Below, piece after piece: positions 19,226 through 28,889 of a stretch of 64,000 nucleotides of DNA. Numbering within the stretch: position 1 is the stretch's first letter; every line of letters begins with the position of its first letter. The position numbers and the translations under genes are program-made. The notes under the pieces were generated by a model that ran no database searches, was not told where the DNA came from, and worked only from the letters and a program-made list of their open reading frames with translations. The DNA is from Burkholderia sp. Ac-20365 (GTDB lineage: Bacteria; Pseudomonadota; Gammaproteobacteria; Burkholderiales; Burkholderiaceae): contig NZ_JAAGPI010000001.1 in assembly GCF_017104715.1 (NCBI RefSeq), forward strand, positions 1 through 64,000, in the 5' to 3' direction.

Positions 19226-19696
19226 ATGGCGCAAGACATCCACCAACTAATCGCGCGCGCCCAAGCCGAATACGTGCGGTGCATTGATGATGGCGATCTG
19301 TCGCAATGGCCGGAGTTCTTTACCGAAGCATGCATCTACAAGATTACGACCGCTGAAAACTACAAGCGCGGCCTCGCGGGCAGCATGATTTACGCCGCGT
19401 CGCGGGGCATGTTAATCGATCGCGTCGCGTCGCTTCGAGATGCCAACATCTATGAGCGTCACGCTTACCGGCATCTATTAGGTCAGCCCTATCTCATCGC
19501 AAGTAGCGAACAGGACGTGCGCAGCGAAACCTCGTTCATGGTAGCGCGCATCATGCGTGACGGCACGACGACGCTCTTCGCCACAGGTCGTTACTGCGAT
19601 TTGTACGTGGTCGTTGATGGAAACGTGAAGCTGCGCGAACGGATCGTCGTATGCGACAGCTCGCGCGTCGATACGCTTTTGGCGCTGCCGCTATGA
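19226..19696 (+). CDS. tphA3: Terephthalate 1,2-dioxygenase, oxygenase small subunit
   Basis: 156 residues from ATG 19226, two bases after the large-subunit stop. It has the cystatin/NTF2-like small-subunit pattern: DGDLSQWPEFFTEACIYKIT, DRVASLRDANIYERHAYRHLLG and a C-terminal LRERIVVCDSSRVDTLLALPL, which matches remembered TphA3 nearly residue for residue at the end. The subunit shapes the oxygenase and helps substrate fit. Its stop overlaps the next start by four bases (ATGA), so translation of tphA3 and tphB is probably coupled. Confidence 0.87.
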   Translation: MAQDIHQLIARAQAEYVRCIDDGDLSQWPEFFTEACIYKITTAENYKRGLAGSMIYAASRGMLIDRVASLRDANIYERHAYRHLLGQPYLIASSEQDVRSETSFMVARIMRDGTTTLFATGRYCDLYVVVDGNVKLRERIVVCDSSRVDTLLALPL

Positions 19697-20724
19697 AGCA
19701 GCCGAATAGCCACTCTCCAGTCATCGCGCTCGCGATTGGCGACCCGAACGGCATTGGCCCCGAGATCGCAGTGAAGGCCGTCACGCAGAGTGTGTTCGAC
19801 GCCGCCGATGCAGGTCCACAGCGGCGTGTCGTTCTGTTCGGTGATGCGTACGTCATTCAATGGTATGCGCAACGCTGTTGTCCAGGAATGACAGTTCGAC
19901 AGGTGCGCGTCGACGATTTGCCCGATGCCGAATCCGGAGCGATAGACGTGGTCGACGTTGCCTCGTTGAGCGCCTCAGCATTCTTGCCGGGCAAAGTGGC
20001 GGCCGCTGCCGGAACCGCGACGCTTGCTTACGTCGGAGCGGCTCTCGCTGCTGCGCGTGAGGGTTGCGTTGGTGCCGTGATCGCGTGCCCGCATTCGGAG
20101 ACAGCAATTAATGCGAGCGGTGTGCGCTTCAGCGGATATCCCGGCTTTGTCGCACAGGAAATGGGCGTGCCGGCCGACGATGTATATCTGTTGCTCGTTG
20201 GCGGCGGCCTGCGCATTGTTCATGTCACGTTGCACGAAGGCTTGGTCTCGGCGCTCGCGCGGATTGACCAGCGTCACGTCGTGCAGGCTGCACGAGCTGC
20301 CGCGCAAACGCTGCGATGGATTGGCATCGAGCGTCCAGTCGTTGGCTTGATGGGCATTAATCCGCACGCAGGCGAAGGCGGGCTGTTCGGCCGCGACGAC
20401 ATCGACATCACCGAGCCCGCCGCGCGCCAATTACGGGACGATGGCATCGATGTGATCGGACCGCAAGGAGCGGATCTGTTGCTGACGAATCCCACGGTCG
20501 ACGTGTTTGTCGCGATGTATCACGACCAAGGGCACATTCCCGTCAAGCTAAGGGCGGGGCGCCATAGTGCTGCGCTGTCAGTAGGAGCGGGAGTGGTGTT
20601 CTCAAGCGTCGGTCACGGCAGCGGCTTCGACATCGCTGGCACGCTGCAAGCCGATGCAGCGCCACTCCTGGGCGCGTTGCGTCTCGTGGCGACAGGAACC
20701 TTGTTCCCAGCACAGGCGGCCTGA
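19693..20724 (+). CDS. tphB: Dihydroxycyclohexadiene dicarboxylate dehydrogenase, PdxA-like
   Basis: 343 residues from ATG 19693; a longer frame from 19651 would overlap tphA3 heavily and is rejected. It is a PdxA-family protein: ALAIGDPNGIGPEIAVKAV at the N-terminus, VGLMGINPHAGEGGLFGRDD in the middle and the metal-binding YHDQGHIPVKL motif near the end. In tph operons this enzyme oxidises the cis-dihydrodiol and decarboxylates it to protocatechuate, using NAD. Protocatechuate ring-cleavage genes are not in the window and must lie elsewhere. Confidence 0.87.
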   Translation: MKQPNSHSPVIALAIGDPNGIGPEIAVKAVTQSVFDAADAGPQRRVVLFGDAYVIQWYAQRCCPGMTVRQVRVDDLPDAESGAIDVVDVASLSASAFLPGKVAAAAGTATLAYVGAALAAAREGCVGAVIACPHSETAINASGVRFSGYPGFVAQEMGVPADDVYLLLVGGGLRIVHVTLHEGLVSALARIDQRHVVQAARAAAQTLRWIGIERPVVGLMGINPHAGEGGLFGRDDIDITEPAARQLRDDGIDVIGPQGADLLLTNPTVDVFVAMYHDQGHIPVKLRAGRHSAALSVGAGVVFSSVGHGSGFDIAGTLQADAAPLLGALRLVATGTLFPAQAA

Positions 20725-20754
20725 TACGTCTTAACTGCTCATTGAGGTCCCGTT

Positions 20755-21750
20755 TTGGATTATCAGATTTCCATCGCTGGAAGCGATGTCGCATTCTCGT
20801 GTGCCGAGGGCGAAACCCTGCTCGACGCCGCCGAGCGTTCAGGCTACAGCGTCCCGTATTCGTGTCGTAAAGGCGTGTGTTCGACCTGCGAAGGCGGCGT
20901 GATTGCTGGCGCAGGCCATTCGACTGTGCAGGGTGACGTGACGGCACCGGCTGAGCGGGTGCTGCTGTGCTGCTTGCGGCCATCATCCGACATGACGATC
21001 GCGCCGCGAAAGATCGAAAAGCGTGAGCCAGTCGTGCGCAAGACACTCGACATGTCGGTGTATCGCGTCACGCAACCCGCCGCGGACGTCAGCGTCGTCC
21101 AGTTGCGCCTGCCTACCGGCGTGCGTGCGAGGTTCCGTGCCGGTCAGTATCTGCAAATCGAGCTCGAAGACGGCAGCCGCCGCAATTATTCGATGGCGAA
21201 TCCACCTCATGAAAGCGACAGTGTGCAGCTTCATGTGCGCCACGTGCCGGGCGGAAAGTTTTCCGACGGCGTGCTTCGAGGGCTCGAGAAAGGGCAGAAG
21301 CTTCGTATCGAATTGCCCTTCGGCGAATTCACCCTGCAGGATGAAGCGACCAGTCCTGCGATTTTGCTGGCAACCGGCACAGGTTTCGCTCCGATCAAGT
21401 CGATCATCGAGGATGTGATCAAACGCAAGCTTGAACGTCCGCTCCATTTGTATTGGGGCGCGCGGCGTCAGGAAGACCTGTACCAGTTCGATCTGGTGCA
21501 GAAGTGGCACAAGAGCGGCAAGCTGACGTTCGTGCCGGTGCTATCTGAGCCGCAGGCTGACTGGACTGGCCGCCGTGGGTTTGTGCACGAGGCTGTGCTC
21601 GAAGACTTCGATTCGCTCGAGGGCTATCAGGTGTACGCGTGCGGCAATCCAGCGATGACGAGTGCTGCCCAGCGTTCTTTCGTCGAAGCCGGCTTGCCTA
21701 ACGAAGACTTTTTTAGCGACGCCTTCGTGCACACCGATATCCGTCCGTAG
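20755..21750 (+). CDS. tphA1: Terephthalate 1,2-dioxygenase reductase component
   Basis: 331 residues starting at a TTG (20755) with GAGG 8 nt upstream. Residues 1-90 are a plant-type 2Fe-2S ferredoxin (CRKGVCSTCEGG, then LLCC). Next comes a flavin domain with the FAD motif RNYSMANPPHE and HVRHVPGGKFSDG, then an NAD-binding domain (LLATGTGFAPIKSIIEDV; LYWGARRQEDLY; VYACGNPAMT). Electrons pass from NADH through FAD and 2Fe-2S to the Rieske centre of TphA2/A3. It lies 30 bp after tphB, in the order A2-A3-B-A1 known from Comamonas and Delftia. Confidence 0.87.
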   Translation: MDYQISIAGSDVAFSCAEGETLLDAAERSGYSVPYSCRKGVCSTCEGGVIAGAGHSTVQGDVTAPAERVLLCCLRPSSDMTIAPRKIEKREPVVRKTLDMSVYRVTQPAADVSVVQLRLPTGVRARFRAGQYLQIELEDGSRRNYSMANPPHESDSVQLHVRHVPGGKFSDGVLRGLEKGQKLRIELPFGEFTLQDEATSPAILLATGTGFAPIKSIIEDVIKRKLERPLHLYWGARRQEDLYQFDLVQKWHKSGKLTFVPVLSEPQADWTGRRGFVHEAVLEDFDSLEGYQVYACGNPAMTSAAQRSFVEAGLPNEDFFSDAFVHTDIRP

Positions 21751-21792
21751 AAGACACGACGCATCCGCAGAAAATAACCAGGAGACAAACCC

Positions 21793-23148
21793 GTGGCATT
21801 CCCCCCCGTTGTCGACGTAGTCGACGTCATTGAACGCCAAAAGGTCGGCGCCGGACAGTGTCTGGTGGTCCTGCTTTGTGCGCTGTTAATGTTCCTTGAT
21901 GGCTTCGACACGCAGGCGATCAGTTACATCGTGCCGGTGCTGTCGAAAGACTGGCATCTTCCGCGAGAGATCCTCGGCTCAATCTTCTCCGCCGCTCTGT
22001 TCGGGCTGATGATCGGCTATCTTGCCATCGCACCGTTGTCGGCGCGCTTCGGGCACAAACGCATGATGCTGACGAGCACGGTGCTGTTCGGCGTGTTCAC
22101 AATGCTGACAGTCTTCGTGACGAACATAACCGAACTGATCGGCTTGCGCTTTTTGACAGGCATCGGCTTGGGCGCGGCGGCACCGAGCGCGGTCGCGCTG
22201 ACCTGCGAATTTGCGCCGAAGCGGCTGCGAGCCACCTTCGTGCTGCTGGTCTATTGCGGCTTTTCGCTCGGCTTCGTCGCGGCGGGACTTACCGCCGGCG
22301 CGCTGATTCCCGCCTATGGCTGGCGATCGGTGATGCTGGTCGGAGCAATTGCGCCGCTAGTGTTGATCCTGCTGCTTGCGTGGTTGTTGCCGGAGTCGCT
22401 GGCCTTCCTCCAACTGCGTTCTCAAGGCGACGAGCATATGCGCATCATATTGCGAAGGCTCTTCCCCCACGTTGACTTGCCGTTTGGCAGTACTTTCCGG
22501 CTCGAGGATCAGAATGGAACGCGTGCGAGCGTCGCGGCCCTTGTCCGAGGTCACACGTCAATCGGCACAGTGCTGCTCTGGATGATTTTCTTTCTCAACC
22601 TCGCTGAGTTCTACTTCATGCAGAGTTGGTTGCCCACGATGATGACGGGTTTGAAGTATTCACCTTCGGCGATTGTCTGGGTAACGGCGTTGCCCACAAT
22701 AGCCGGCGTGCTGTCAGCCGTACCGCTTGGCCTTGCGATGGATCGCGTAGGCCCGTATATGACGCTGACCGTGATGTACATCGCAGGCTGCGTTTTTATG
22801 TGGCTTGTCGGTAGTGCGTTCTCCGGCAGTGTCGGGTGGTTGATGGCGACGGTTTTTTGCGCCGGCTTCTGCATCAGCGGTGGGCAAAAAAGCGTGATCG
22901 CACTCGCAGCTGTCTACTACCCGCTAAATCTTCGCTCAACTGGCGTGGGTTGGGCACTCGGTGTTGGTCGGCTCGGTGGCATCGCGGGGCCGTTGATCGC
23001 GGGAATGTTGTATTCGGCGCACTGGACGCCTGCGGAGATCTTCCGCTTTTCGGCGTGGCCCGTGCTCGTCGCCGGTCTCGGCGTGTTCGTAATGGGGCGC
23101 ATCTACGGTTCTCGTAACGTGTCGGTTCAAACGAGCAAAGCCGGATAG
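21793..23148 (+). CDS. MFS aromatic acid:H+ symporter (AAHS family), probable terephthalate importer
   Basis: 451 residues from a GTG (21793) with AGGAG 8 nt upstream. Twelve membrane helices are evident. The AAHS signature DGFDTQAISYIVPVL is in helix 1 and the loop 2-3 motif is APLSARFGHKRMM. These transporters couple aromatic acid uptake to protons, as PcaK does for 4-hydroxybenzoate. In Comamonas the import role is taken by the solute-binding protein TphC with a tripartite carrier; here an MFS protein occupies the operon, as in actinobacterial terephthalate clusters with TpaK. It lies 42 bp after tphA1. Terephthalate as substrate is inferred from position. Confidence 0.8.
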   Translation: MAFPPVVDVVDVIERQKVGAGQCLVVLLCALLMFLDGFDTQAISYIVPVLSKDWHLPREILGSIFSAALFGLMIGYLAIAPLSARFGHKRMMLTSTVLFGVFTMLTVFVTNITELIGLRFLTGIGLGAAAPSAVALTCEFAPKRLRATFVLLVYCGFSLGFVAAGLTAGALIPAYGWRSVMLVGAIAPLVLILLLAWLLPESLAFLQLRSQGDEHMRIILRRLFPHVDLPFGSTFRLEDQNGTRASVAALVRGHTSIGTVLLWMIFFLNLAEFYFMQSWLPTMMTGLKYSPSAIVWVTALPTIAGVLSAVPLGLAMDRVGPYMTLTVMYIAGCVFMWLVGSAFSGSVGWLMATVFCAGFCISGGQKSVIALAAVYYPLNLRSTGVGWALGVGRLGGIAGPLIAGMLYSAHWTPAEIFRFSAWPVLVAGLGVFVMGRIYGSRNVSVQTSKAG

Positions 23149-23296
23149 GCCGCTGATTCAGTTTTCAACCGGTTGCGTAGCTTTCCGGTTGATGCATCGA
23201 AAAACGTCTGCAAAACAATCACTCAGAAACCTGGCGATGTTTGATGTTTCCTCGCTCTCCGACGAGGAGGCGCGGACTCGCTTAGCCGGAGACACT

Positions 23297-24433
23297 ATGA
23301 AAAAAACCGCAATCGCGATGTTGACTTTACCGCTCGTAACGGGTTCGGTTCATGCACAAAGCGCCGTTACTCTTTACGGGTTTATCGAATCTGGGCTCGT
23401 ATATGTTAACAACCAGTCGGGACACGCGAATGTGCAAATGGTCAACGGGCAGACTAACGGAAGCCGCTGGGGTTTGCGCGGTAGCGAGAACCTCGGTGGC
23501 GGCCTGAGGGCGATCTTCACACTAGAAAACGGTTTCGACACGTCGAACGGCAAGCTGCTGCAAGGTGGACGCGAATTCGGCCGCCAGGCGTTCGTTGGAC
23601 TTGGCAGCGAGAAGTGGGGTACCGTAACGCTCGGCCACCAATACGACCCAATGACGGAACTCATCGGCGCGATTGCCGCGACGTCAATGTGGGCGTGGCT
23701 TGGCACTCATCCGGGTGACTTCGATAATCTGAATTCGACGTTTCGCGTGAATAACGCAGTTAAATATCAATCGCCGAAGGTTTACGGTTTCGAGGCGAGC
23801 GGTATGTTTGCGCCGGGTGGCGTGGCAGGTAACTTCGGGTCGGGGCGTGTCTATGCGTTGGGGCTCAAATACACGATCGGTTCGCTAACTGCCGCGCTCG
23901 GTTACGACAACATCAATAACCCGTCTGTCTCAGTGCTCGACAGTGCCCTGTCGCCAGGCCAGTCAGGCTACCTCAGCCCGAGCAAAACTCCAGTGTACAG
24001 CGGTTACGCTTCGGCGAATGTGTGGCAGATCTTCGGCGCGGCAGCATCTTACAAGTTCGGCGAAGGCAGCGTGGGATTGGTCTATACGAACGCACGGTTC
24101 CTGGACATTCTCCATACAGTCTCTACACCGAACACAGGCAGTGCGACTTTTAATAGCTACGAGATCAACGGCCGTTATAACGTCACGCCGGCATTGTTGA
24201 TCGGCGCGTCGTTCGATTACACGAAAGCGTCCCGTGCAAAATATGAGCAGTTTGATTTCGGTCCAAACTACTCACTGTCCAAGCGTACTGACATAAATCT
24301 GGTCGGCGTGTGGCAGCACGCATCGGGGATCGATTCGACAGGCCACGCTGCAGTCGCGGCGATAAGCACGTTGGGGCTATCATCGACGCAGACGCAAGTC
24401 GCGGTCAAGCTTTCGCTGCGGCATCGGTTTTAG
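23297..24433 (+). CDS. Gram-negative general porin (Porin_4 type)
   Basis: 378 residues from ATG 23297 with GGAGA upstream; an extension to 23189 precedes a clear signal peptide (MKKTAIAMLTLPLVTGSVHA) and is rejected. The mature start QSAVTLYGFIESGLVYVNN, the GSRWGLRGSENLGGGLRAIF and FGRQAFVGLGSEKWGTVTLG loops and the terminal LRHRF are standard for Burkholderiales trimeric porins. It forms an outer-membrane channel. The last gene in the tph block, about 150 bp after the MFS gene, it probably passes the aromatic acid to the periplasm. A hairpin with CAACCGG/CCGGTTG arms lies in the gap near 23170. Confidence 0.85.
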   Translation: MKKTAIAMLTLPLVTGSVHAQSAVTLYGFIESGLVYVNNQSGHANVQMVNGQTNGSRWGLRGSENLGGGLRAIFTLENGFDTSNGKLLQGGREFGRQAFVGLGSEKWGTVTLGHQYDPMTELIGAIAATSMWAWLGTHPGDFDNLNSTFRVNNAVKYQSPKVYGFEASGMFAPGGVAGNFGSGRVYALGLKYTIGSLTAALGYDNINNPSVSVLDSALSPGQSGYLSPSKTPVYSGYASANVWQIFGAAASYKFGEGSVGLVYTNARFLDILHTVSTPNTGSATFNSYEINGRYNVTPALLIGASFDYTKASRAKYEQFDFGPNYSLSKRTDINLVGVWQHASGIDSTGHAAVAAISTLGLSSTQTQVAVKLSLRHRF

Positions 24434-24753
24434 TCCGCCGAATCAGTGCGTGTTGCGGGCTTAGGATAACGGGGCTTATTGCAATGGCGGTGGCTATTCG
24501 AGAGATCCCTGTTATCAACTGAAAAGAATGTCCGATAGATATACATCTAATATGACGTGAGCATCTATCTTCTAAGTAGTCGACACACAAGTTGGCGTGG
24601 ATATTGACTTAACGTAAAAATCGTTTTCATGAACCCCGGTTCGCGTCTGAGTTTCGCTGCAGCACGACGAGCGAACTAATTGACGCGAGGGTTAATCCTC
24701 ATCGAAATGGTCGACACGCCAATATTTCGTGATGGCGTGCACACAAATGTGCG

Positions 24754-24781
24754 CTATTTTAGAACGGGTGGACTAAAATAG
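24754..24781. promoter_or_regulatory. Perfect palindrome CTATTTTAG-N10-CTAAAATAG upstream of kinase HK1
   Basis: A 9+10+9 perfect inverted repeat about 300 bp before HK1. The interior also matches the element upstream of the paralogous kinase HK2 (39862-39889): both read ATTTTAGAACG on the left and TAAAAT on the right at the same spacing. A third TTTTAG-N10-CTAAAA site is at 46964-46987. Neighbouring DNA (24434-25077) holds no gene that I recognise. Confidence 0.55.
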
Positions 24782-25077
24782 TTATTTGGCGAGAACGAAG
24801 GCTCGATCATGACCAGACTCAGTAACGCCACGAATCGGTAATCGTCAGGCAAGCATGAGACGAGTCATTTCACATTCGGGTGCTTCGGTGTACAAGGAGT
24901 AGAGCCGTGCGTCTGCAGACGTCGGGTCAGTTTCTGAATATCTATGCGATATCGACGGAACATAGACAAGCAGATCGCGCGTCGTGATAGCGGCTTGGGA
25001 GATACAGTCTTTAACTTGCGCGACGAACGAGCGTGGTATATGGGATCGGGCCATGCAATGATGACAGGAGTGAGTTC

Positions 25078-27915
25078 GTGACGGTTGAGTTGTTTAGTGC
25101 CGGCAGCCAACTCGAAAATCAAGGGCCTTCCGTCCTTGATTTGGCGTTGACATCTCGCGTTGTCAGGTTACGTGCGGCGGCATACACGGCGGACGGAAAA
25201 CCGCGAGTCGCGGTCGAACTAGGTCTTTCGTTTCTCACTGAAATTGGCATTCCCCTTTCGGATAGTCCACTCGATGAAGATCTTGAACGAGACCGTTTGC
25301 GACTAATCAGATATCTCGACGAGGGGCGGATCGATACAAGTGCAGATGTCTGGAGGACCGCAGACCCATATTGGTCCGGGGTAATGGATGTGTTGGCGGA
25401 AATTATTCTTCCGGCGCTTTTGTGTAACAACGCTAACCTGGCAATTGGCCTTGCATTCAAGTTGGCGCTGATGAGCGTAGAACATGGGTGTTGTGCCGCA
25501 TCGGGATACGGATACGTTCACGCGGCTGGAATACTCGCGTCTCGCAACAGAGATGTAAAACGCGGCATTCTGCTCGGGGAAAAGGCGCTCGAACTTAGCT
25601 CCCGGGAAAAATTCCGGAGACTGGCGATACAGGTCGGGATGTGTTTTGGCTCGCTTGTAATTCCATGGACGCGGCCAATCCGCTCGGCTAAAAGCTATAT
25701 CGAAGACGCCGCAAAAGCGGAATATGCCAGCTGCGATATTGCATTCGGGTCTTATTCTAAAAGGAACCTCGTTTCGAATCTACTATTCTCGGGTGCTCCG
25801 CTAGAGGAGGTCATGCGTGTGCTCGAGGACGCCGTTGACTTCACGCGAAACACTCGATCTCAGCTGTATGTCGATATGATTTTGGCCCAGTCGATGATTG
25901 TTTCGACACTAAGAGATAGCTGTGCACAGTCGTTCAAAGCGAGAGGACTTGACGCCGATTGGAACGAGGGTCTCCTTCAAGGAATGGCCAGCACCAGTAT
26001 GGGAGCATTTTCGTTTTGGGTCCATCGACTTCAGATTTGCGTGCTGTTTCGCGACTGGGAATGTGCCCTTGAATCAGAGAAGAAGGCGACTGAGTTGCTT
26101 GGCGCTTCCGCAACACATATCGAGACTGCAGATCTTCTGTTCTATGGTGCTCTTTGCAGAGCAATGGCATATTCCATCACGAAAGATGAGAAATTGCAAA
26201 AGAGCCATATGAGCGCGCTGCAGAACCACTGTGCGCATTTGCAAGCACTCGCGGAAACATGTCATCATAATTTCGCGGATCGCGCTGCGCTAGCGGCTGC
26301 AGAGCTCGCCAGAGTTCACGGTAGGGAACGAGATGCACAGTCGTTGTACGAGCTCGCGATTAGACTCGCGCGCGAGCAGAATTTCGTGCAGGTCGAAGCG
26401 ATCGCCCTTGAGACGGCTGCAAATTTCTATGCGTCCCTGAATCTGCCGACCATATCCGAGACGCTGCTTAGCGACGCCAGATGTGCCTATCTTCACTGGG
26501 GCGCGAACGGAAAGGCTCAAGAGGTAGAGGCTCGTATGACTCGCGTTGTCGGACGTCAGCACTCCCGGAAAGGGCTTGGATCTGAGTCTGTGCATCCTGA
26601 TACCAGAGCGATTTTGACAGCATCACGTGCGCTGTCTAGTGAGACTGCCCTACCGCGACTTCTGCAGGTTCTCGCATGGAATGTTCTGAAGTACGCTGGT
26701 GCGCAACGTTGCGCTGTTGTGCTACATCAAGACGGGAAATTCCGAGTTGAAGCGGAGGTGCGAACCTCATGGGATGGCGTTGACGGCGTTATCGAATCGC
26801 GAAACATGACGGAAGCAGATATACCGTTAGGTATATTCATGACAGTTACGAGAACTCGCCGAAGGGTTTTACTCGACGATGCCTTCTGGACTGGCACATT
26901 TTCTCGAGACCCCGATGTAATCAGGCGACGACTGAGATCAGTATTGTGCATGCCCTTGCTAAAGCAATCTGAACTCGTCGGGATCTTGTACATCGAGAAC
27001 AATCTGCTGTCTGGCGCATTTACGGACGAGAAGAGTAGCGTGCTGGAGGTCTTCGCCTTGCAAGCGGCTGCTTTGCTTGAGAACGCCACGCGCCATGCTG
27101 GCAGTGCGGAGAGCAACGCGCAGCGAGAAACTGTGGAACAAGAACTGCGAGACTCGAAGGACGAGCTTGCCCGAGTAGCGAGTCTTGCAACTATGGGTCA
27201 ACTAGTTGCGTCCATCGCACATGAGGTGTATCAGCCACTCGCTTCGATTGCGACCAGTGCTGCTACGGCGCTGAGTGCCGTGAGGCGAGACGGCCCAAAT
27301 CACCTCAAAATCGAAGAAGAATTGGAGAGAATCCAATCAGAAAGTGCGTGTGTCCGTGACGTCGTTCAAAGGCTGCGGGGCTTGGTTAAGCGTTCAGCAC
27401 CGTCTTTTTGTGCATTTGACCTGCATGCCGCGATTCAGGAGGTCTTGCTAGTCACGCAGAGCCAATTTAACAGGCTGTCCGTGCGGGTTGTTGCGGACGA
27501 GATCGCGACACCTAGGTACGTTTGGGGGGACAAAGTGCAAATACAGCAGGTCGTACTCAACCTGGTAGTGAGTGGGGTCGAGGCGATGCACGACATCATC
27601 GATCACGAACGCTGTTTGACGATAAAAAGCGTAGTTGCGAAGGGGAAAGTGAAACTGTCCGTCGAGGATACAGGGGCCGGGATCATGGGCGAGCTGTCAG
27701 ATGACACGTCCGAGCCGTTTGCCGCCACCAACCATACTGGAATCGGTGCGCGATTGATCATTTGCCGATCGATCGTACAAGCACACGCTGGTCGACTCAC
27801 TGCCGAACGTCTGACACCACACGGAACACGCTTTGAACTGACACTCTTCGAGCCGGGACGGCAAACGGATTTGTCGCCGCCTGGGCCGATTACACGATTC
27901 AATAACGTTTTTTAG
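25078..27915 (+). CDS. TPR-like/GAF histidine kinase paralog with degraded ATP site (HK1)
   Basis: 945 residues from a GTG (25078) with AGGAG 7 nt upstream. Residues 1 to about 500 match the helical repeat region that lies between the ATPase and GAF domains of large Ser/Thr-kinase-AAA-histidine kinase hybrids (MDVLAEIILPALLCNNANLA; MCFGSLVIPWTRP). A GAF domain follows at about 540-670. The HisKA box keeps its phosphoacceptor (H715 in IAHEVYQPL). In the ATPase domain the essential N-box Asn is Ser (S832 in LVVSGVEAM) and the glycine-rich G2 loop reads GIGARL instead of GMGMGL. The protein may be a non-catalytic partner of HK2. No Ser/Thr kinase or ATPase domain is encoded upstream. Confidence 0.8.
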   Translation: MTVELFSAGSQLENQGPSVLDLALTSRVVRLRAAAYTADGKPRVAVELGLSFLTEIGIPLSDSPLDEDLERDRLRLIRYLDEGRIDTSADVWRTADPYWSGVMDVLAEIILPALLCNNANLAIGLAFKLALMSVEHGCCAASGYGYVHAAGILASRNRDVKRGILLGEKALELSSREKFRRLAIQVGMCFGSLVIPWTRPIRSAKSYIEDAAKAEYASCDIAFGSYSKRNLVSNLLFSGAPLEEVMRVLEDAVDFTRNTRSQLYVDMILAQSMIVSTLRDSCAQSFKARGLDADWNEGLLQGMASTSMGAFSFWVHRLQICVLFRDWECALESEKKATELLGASATHIETADLLFYGALCRAMAYSITKDEKLQKSHMSALQNHCAHLQALAETCHHNFADRAALAAAELARVHGRERDAQSLYELAIRLAREQNFVQVEAIALETAANFYASLNLPTISETLLSDARCAYLHWGANGKAQEVEARMTRVVGRQHSRKGLGSESVHPDTRAILTASRALSSETALPRLLQVLAWNVLKYAGAQRCAVVLHQDGKFRVEAEVRTSWDGVDGVIESRNMTEADIPLGIFMTVTRTRRRVLLDDAFWTGTFSRDPDVIRRRLRSVLCMPLLKQSELVGILYIENNLLSGAFTDEKSSVLEVFALQAAALLENATRHAGSAESNAQRETVEQELRDSKDELARVASLATMGQLVASIAHEVYQPLASIATSAATALSAVRRDGPNHLKIEEELERIQSESACVRDVVQRLRGLVKRSAPSFCAFDLHAAIQEVLLVTQSQFNRLSVRVVADEIATPRYVWGDKVQIQQVVLNLVVSGVEAMHDIIDHERCLTIKSVVAKGKVKLSVEDTGAGIMGELSDDTSEPFAATNHTGIGARLIICRSIVQAHAGRLTAERLTPHGTRFELTLFEPGRQTDLSPPGPITRFNNVF

Positions 27916-28006
27916 CAAGTTATCCATCTAATAACTAGCGATATCTGGCTCTGCACGGCTTCTTTCACATCACATTGAACCATTGCGTGTGCACTGGATG
28001 CCGTAG

Positions 28007-28264
28007 TTAGGCATCGTTCGATACGAAGCCCTGCGAAAAGAATCGTTGCTGTTCGTCCTCATCAAGCGCACTCAACACCTCATTCGTCTTATCGGTAATC
28101 AACTTCTCAATTGTGTCGGTAATGGTGCAATCGAAATGAAATGCCAAGCGTTCCAGACTTCGCTTCGTGGCGATAGATACGAGACAATAAACGCGCTCGT
28201 GCTTGCCTCCGACGCCGAGTCGACGCTTCCGATACTGACTTTGTCGTTCCGAATTAGAAAGTGC
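28007..28264 (-). CDS. Small putative DNA-binding protein, ribbon-helix-helix-like
   Basis: 85 residues from the ATG at 28264 (MALSNSERQSQYRKRRL). The basic N-terminus (S-E-R-Q-x-x-Y-R-x-R-R) followed by KHERVYCLVSIATKRSLERLAFHFDCTITDTIEKLI resembles short regulators whose strand-helix-helix unit binds DNA. I do not recognise a named family. It lies downstream of HK1 in convergent orientation, about 90 bp apart, and has no operon partner. A repeated palindrome (28369-28383) lies about 110 bp upstream of its start. Mobile-element or plasmid origin is possible but unproven. Confidence 0.5.
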   Translation of the reverse strand, partial: ALSNSERQSQYRKRRLGVGGKHERVYCLVSIATKRSLERLAFHFDCTITDTIEKLITDKTNEVLSALDEDEQQRFFSQGFVSNDA

Positions 28265-28889
28265 CATGGATGGTTTTGCCAATAATCATTCCGCGATCTA
28301 TTGTCCAGATCGTCGTGCGCGAGATTCTATTGACTGCGGGCTGAAGACCAAATACGTTTCATGGAACTCGTTACTCAGTAACATTGAACTATTTCCAACT
28401 TCGGCCATCGACCGGGTTCTTGCATCTAGTTCAAAACAAGTATCGATTGTGGATGTACGGCTTGGGTAGTCTTCAGTTTTCGACAATGCTTCAGATTCGC
28501 AGATCGTGATTGCGGGATCTGTGAGATGTGAGATGCCGTGAGGTCAATTAGACTTTTAACGAGTCACGAGTGCAACAGAATCAAAGTCTGTCTTTTACAT
28601 ACGCGAGTATGTATCCGCATCAGAACGTCCTTCTCGACGCTCGCACCCCATTACCTTCAGACTATCGACCAGACGGCGATCACCAGATGTGATAGCGTTC
28701 TCACGTGACACGCTGAAAGCGAGTTTTCATGCGAAGGGGTTAAAATGCATTTCAATACTGTCGGGCCTGCACCGTATGAAACGTTTCCCCATCGCATGCG
28801 GCTGCGTTCTGAGCTGGAAATGATGATGCATTCTCAGAGCATAGAACGGAGCCGCTCATTTTCCGATCTTATCGGGGGCTCGACACCGC
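28265..28889. other. Intergenic region with two palindromes
   Basis: No convincing gene. GTTAC-TCA-GTAAC (28370-28382) belongs to the CGTTAC family. ACATAC-GCGA-GTATGT (28597-28612) is a perfect 16-bp palindrome and the most symmetric member of the ATAC-N4-GTAT family. A short frame at 28745-28936 has no recognisable features. Confidence 0.45.
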
